This document shows positions 63,201-64,000 of a stretch of DNA of 64,000 nucleotides, piece by piece. The notes beneath the pieces are model-generated. The model had not been told where the DNA came from. It saw only the letters and a program-made list of their open reading frames with translations, and did no database searches. A program made the translations under genes and the position numbers. The first letter of the stretch is position 1. Each line of letters starts with the position of its first letter. This stretch comes from Spirosoma endbachense (GTDB lineage Bacteria; Bacteroidota; Bacteroidia; Cytophagales; Spirosomataceae), in NCBI RefSeq assembly GCF_010233585.1, contig NZ_CP045997.1, positions 8,394,149-8,458,148 on the forward strand. Reading direction: 5' to 3'.

Positions 63201-63571
63201 GCGTATCCATTTCCAATGCCGTATTGATGGTAACCAACGCCGAAGAACTTCGAATGCGAAATGGGAACGCCTTGCTTTCGGCCCGAGAAGCGGCCTCTGT
63301 GCGTATGCGACCTATTGTGATGACCAGCGTAGCCATGGTTGTCGGAATGATTCCGATGGCCTCGGGCATAGGCGAAGGTGGTTCGCAGGCCGCTCCGCTG
63401 GGCCGGGCCGTTATTGGTGGCCTGATCGCATCGACATTTGCAGCCCTGTTTATTCTTCCGCTGGTATTTGCGTGGGTACAGGGTAAAACCTCAACCGATT
63501 CAGTATCGCTCGATCCTGAAGACAAAGAAAGTAAGTATTATATTCCATCCTCGTATGAACCGGTTAATTAA
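60266..63571 (+). CDS. RND-type efflux pump, inner-membrane subunit
   Basis: This 1101-residue protein has the RND two-repeat layout with 12 membrane segments: N-terminal helix (TILVLVASLFFFGINAV), porter domains, TM4 with D400 in AIGILVDESTVTIENIH for proton relay, and C-terminal repeats ending in PLVFAWVQG. It drives export of small molecules across the envelope with an adaptor protein and outer-membrane channel. Between TM6 and TM7 the cytoplasmic loop carries a linker followed by DLDNNGKISYFE (540-551), a perfect EF-hand loop pattern (D-x-D-x-N-G-x-I-x3-E), unusual for RND pumps. The adaptor gene overlaps its end by 17 bp. Substrate unknown. Confidence 0.92.
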   Translation: MNLIRSALRKPITILVLVASLFFFGINAVRNIKIDIFPNLNLPVIYISQPFGGYTPNQMESFFGKQYVNLLLYVSGVKSIESKNIQGITLLKLSFYEGTNMAQAAAEVSAYSNRAQSSFPPGSQPPFILRFDASTLPVGQLVLSSPKRSNNELQDLANVYIRSGFTSIPGLVSPAPFGGNSRSIVIKADPELLRAHNLTPDQLVAALRINNQATPAGNVRIGDLNYFTPANTTVKNIEDFGNIPLYTGTVQNLFLKDVATIEDGADITQGYVLVNGKRSVYLPITKSADASTWEVVQNLKASLPRFQALLPEDVTLTYTFDQSVYVINAVESLMTEGAIGAILTGLMVLLFLGDVRGALIVIITIPTCIISGVLFLSLFGQTINIMTLSGLSLAIGILVDESTVTIENIHQHMDMGKPKALAIWDACKEIAFSKLLILFCILAVFAPAFTMSGIPGALFLPLALAIGFSMITSYVMAQTLVPVLANWMMKEHHPVSNGKATKQDLVKGKLIKSNGRSGSNGHDEHDDLLQEKKKLAHRVDLDNNGKISYFERVRARFVRFIGRMLPYRKPIVLVYVVGSIGIAFLLITSIGRDVLPKVSGGQFQVRLRNPDGTRLEKTEGTMLKTIDVLNKLVGKENIEITSAMVGMHGAQFSTSPIYLFMAGPQEGVLQVSLKEDYDVDLDELKDKFRASMKKDLPEVKLSFEPIELTDKILSQGSPTPIEVKLSGKNKQQNEEYANKVIAKLNKIPYLRDVQIGQATKYPAINVTIDRTRAAQLGTDISAISRSLIAATSSSRYTEKSVWIDPKSSQTYTVQVQVPENQMTSVNDLGEIPVSPNANRPILSDVATLQKGTTYGENDNVGAIPVLSVTANLNDIDLGTAARDVQKAIDSLGELPRGLTVKMQGLTQVLIDTLDSLQTGLFTAIVVIFLMLAANFQSFKVSLVVLCTVPAVLVGSLVLLMLTGSTLNLQSYMGMIMSVGVSISNAVLMVTNAEELRMRNGNALLSAREAASVRMRPIVMTSVAMVVGMIPMASGIGEGGSQAAPLGRAVIGGLIASTFAALFILPLVFAWVQGKTSTDSVSLDPEDKESKYYIPSSYEPVN

Positions 63572-64000
63572 CAAACCATATTTTAATCTGCTTGCCCTTG
63601 TTGGGAGTTTATTCCTGCTCAGTTCTGTAACCAGTTGTCATTCGTCCGAAGGCAAAGAAGAAGCTGCGGAAGCTCCTGATGCACCGGCAGCGACGGAAGT
63701 ATTCTCGCTAAAAAAAGGAAAACTATCGTCGTCCTTACAAGTGCCGGGCGAACTGGTAGCTTTTCGTGATGTTGATATTTATGCCAAAGTGAGTGGCTTC
63801 ATCAAAGCCCTGCATGTTGATGTTGGGTCTGAAGTGAGGCAGGGCCAACTGCTTGCCCTCGCCGAAGCGCCCGAATTGAGCGCCCAACTGTCGTCGGCTG
63901 AATCGAAACTCAAAGGACAGGAAGCGATATCGATTGGAAGTAAGGCCAATTATGAGCGTATACTGGAAGCCAGTAAATTCTCGGGAGCAGTCTCGAAAAA
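63555..64000 (+). CDS. RND efflux adaptor (membrane-fusion lipoprotein), 3' end outside window
   Basis: From ATG 63555 the frame runs off the right edge after 148 codons. The N-terminus is a lipoprotein signal (LLALVGSLFLLSSVTSC, lipobox V-T-S-C), a Ser/Glu/Ala linker, and the start of the adaptor barrel (SSSLQVPGELVAFRDVDIYA, then VSGFIKALHVDVGSEVRQGQ with the biotinyl-lipoyl-like motif) followed by the alpha-helical hairpin. It overlaps the pump gene by 17 bp, so the two are cotranslated. A third, outer-membrane component probably lies beyond the window. Confidence 0.9.
   Translation, partial: MNRLINKPYFNLLALVGSLFLLSSVTSCHSSEGKEEAAEAPDAPAATEVFSLKKGKLSSSLQVPGELVAFRDVDIYAKVSGFIKALHVDVGSEVRQGQLLALAEAPELSAQLSSAESKLKGQEAISIGSKANYERILEASKFSGAVSK

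Overview
The window looks like a chromosomal segment of a Spirosoma-like Cytophagales bacterium (phylum Bacteroidota). Grounds: many promoters match the Bacteroidota pattern TTG-N19/20-TAnnTTTG; there are several giant Y_Y_Y/Reg_prop sensor kinases, one with a fused AraC output domain; an OMP_b-brl-type barrel, SLBB-rich Wza and HxlR, Crp and AraC regulators of Bacteroidota type are present; and Shine-Dalgarno sequences are mostly absent. The genus is inferred from general resemblance, not from a marker gene. I see no phage, complete insertion sequence, CRISPR array or rRNA operon.

Layout. 1-9321 (minus): a Wzx/Wzy-type exopolysaccharide operon read right to left, in the order Wza-like exporter, Wzz-like copolymerase, UDP-sugar dehydrogenase, CgeB-like glycosyltransferase, flippase, polymerase, and a GT4 glycosyltransferase cut by the window edge. 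9493-13316: housekeeping genes (tgt, a GT2 glycosyltransferase, rsmG, a small conserved protein, tRNA-Asn). 13448-20455 (minus): a 2335-residue secreted beta-helix/Ig protein. 21325-24417: a one-protein hybrid two-component regulator with a 15-bp minisatellite. 24418-29167: small accessory genes (CPBP protease, Crp regulator, HD hydrolase, alpha/beta hydrolase, DHFR-like reductase, HxlR regulator), with palindromic repeat elements before the CPBP gene. 29391-36954: a LuxR-type response regulator, a berberine-bridge-type FAD oxidoreductase, an outer-membrane barrel and a Reg_prop/HisKA_3 sensor. 37465-47450: an FkbM-like protein, GH43 and GH30 glycosidases, a FAD-linked 2-hydroxyacid dehydrogenase and a soluble multi-PAS kinase. 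47570-49950: a DoxX protein with a Cys-rich tail, then a lipid-type methyltransferase, a VanZ-like protein and a DgkA-family kinase. 49951-64000: a DUF308 protein and a convergent Crp regulator, a 7TM/GAF-like histidine kinase, an AraC regulator with an aldo/keto reductase, a DUF418 protein, and an RND efflux pump with its truncated adaptor.

The most interesting material is regulatory. (1) Three inverted repeats CCCC-N6-GGGGAT lie before the response regulator, the oxidoreductase and the barrel-sensor pair. In two of them the repeat centre is exactly 31.5 bp from the -7 box. This suggests a self-contained, autoregulated outer-membrane sensing regulon. (2) A shared palindrome around ACTTAAGT lies before both a DUF308 gene and its convergent Crp-family regulator, each centred 29.5 bp from the -7 box, which is the class II Crp position (-41.5). 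A different palindrome, TTGCCAATTGGCAA, lies at the same distance before the HD-hydrolase gene and directly after another Crp-family gene. (3) Several promoters put the -7 box 4 nt before the start codon, predicting leaderless mRNAs. Two gene remnants were also found: an ABC-permease N-terminus and a receiver-domain C-terminus.

Limits: all family assignments are by eye from motifs; no database search or alignment was run. Promoter calls are pattern matches and transcription starts are assumed, not measured.
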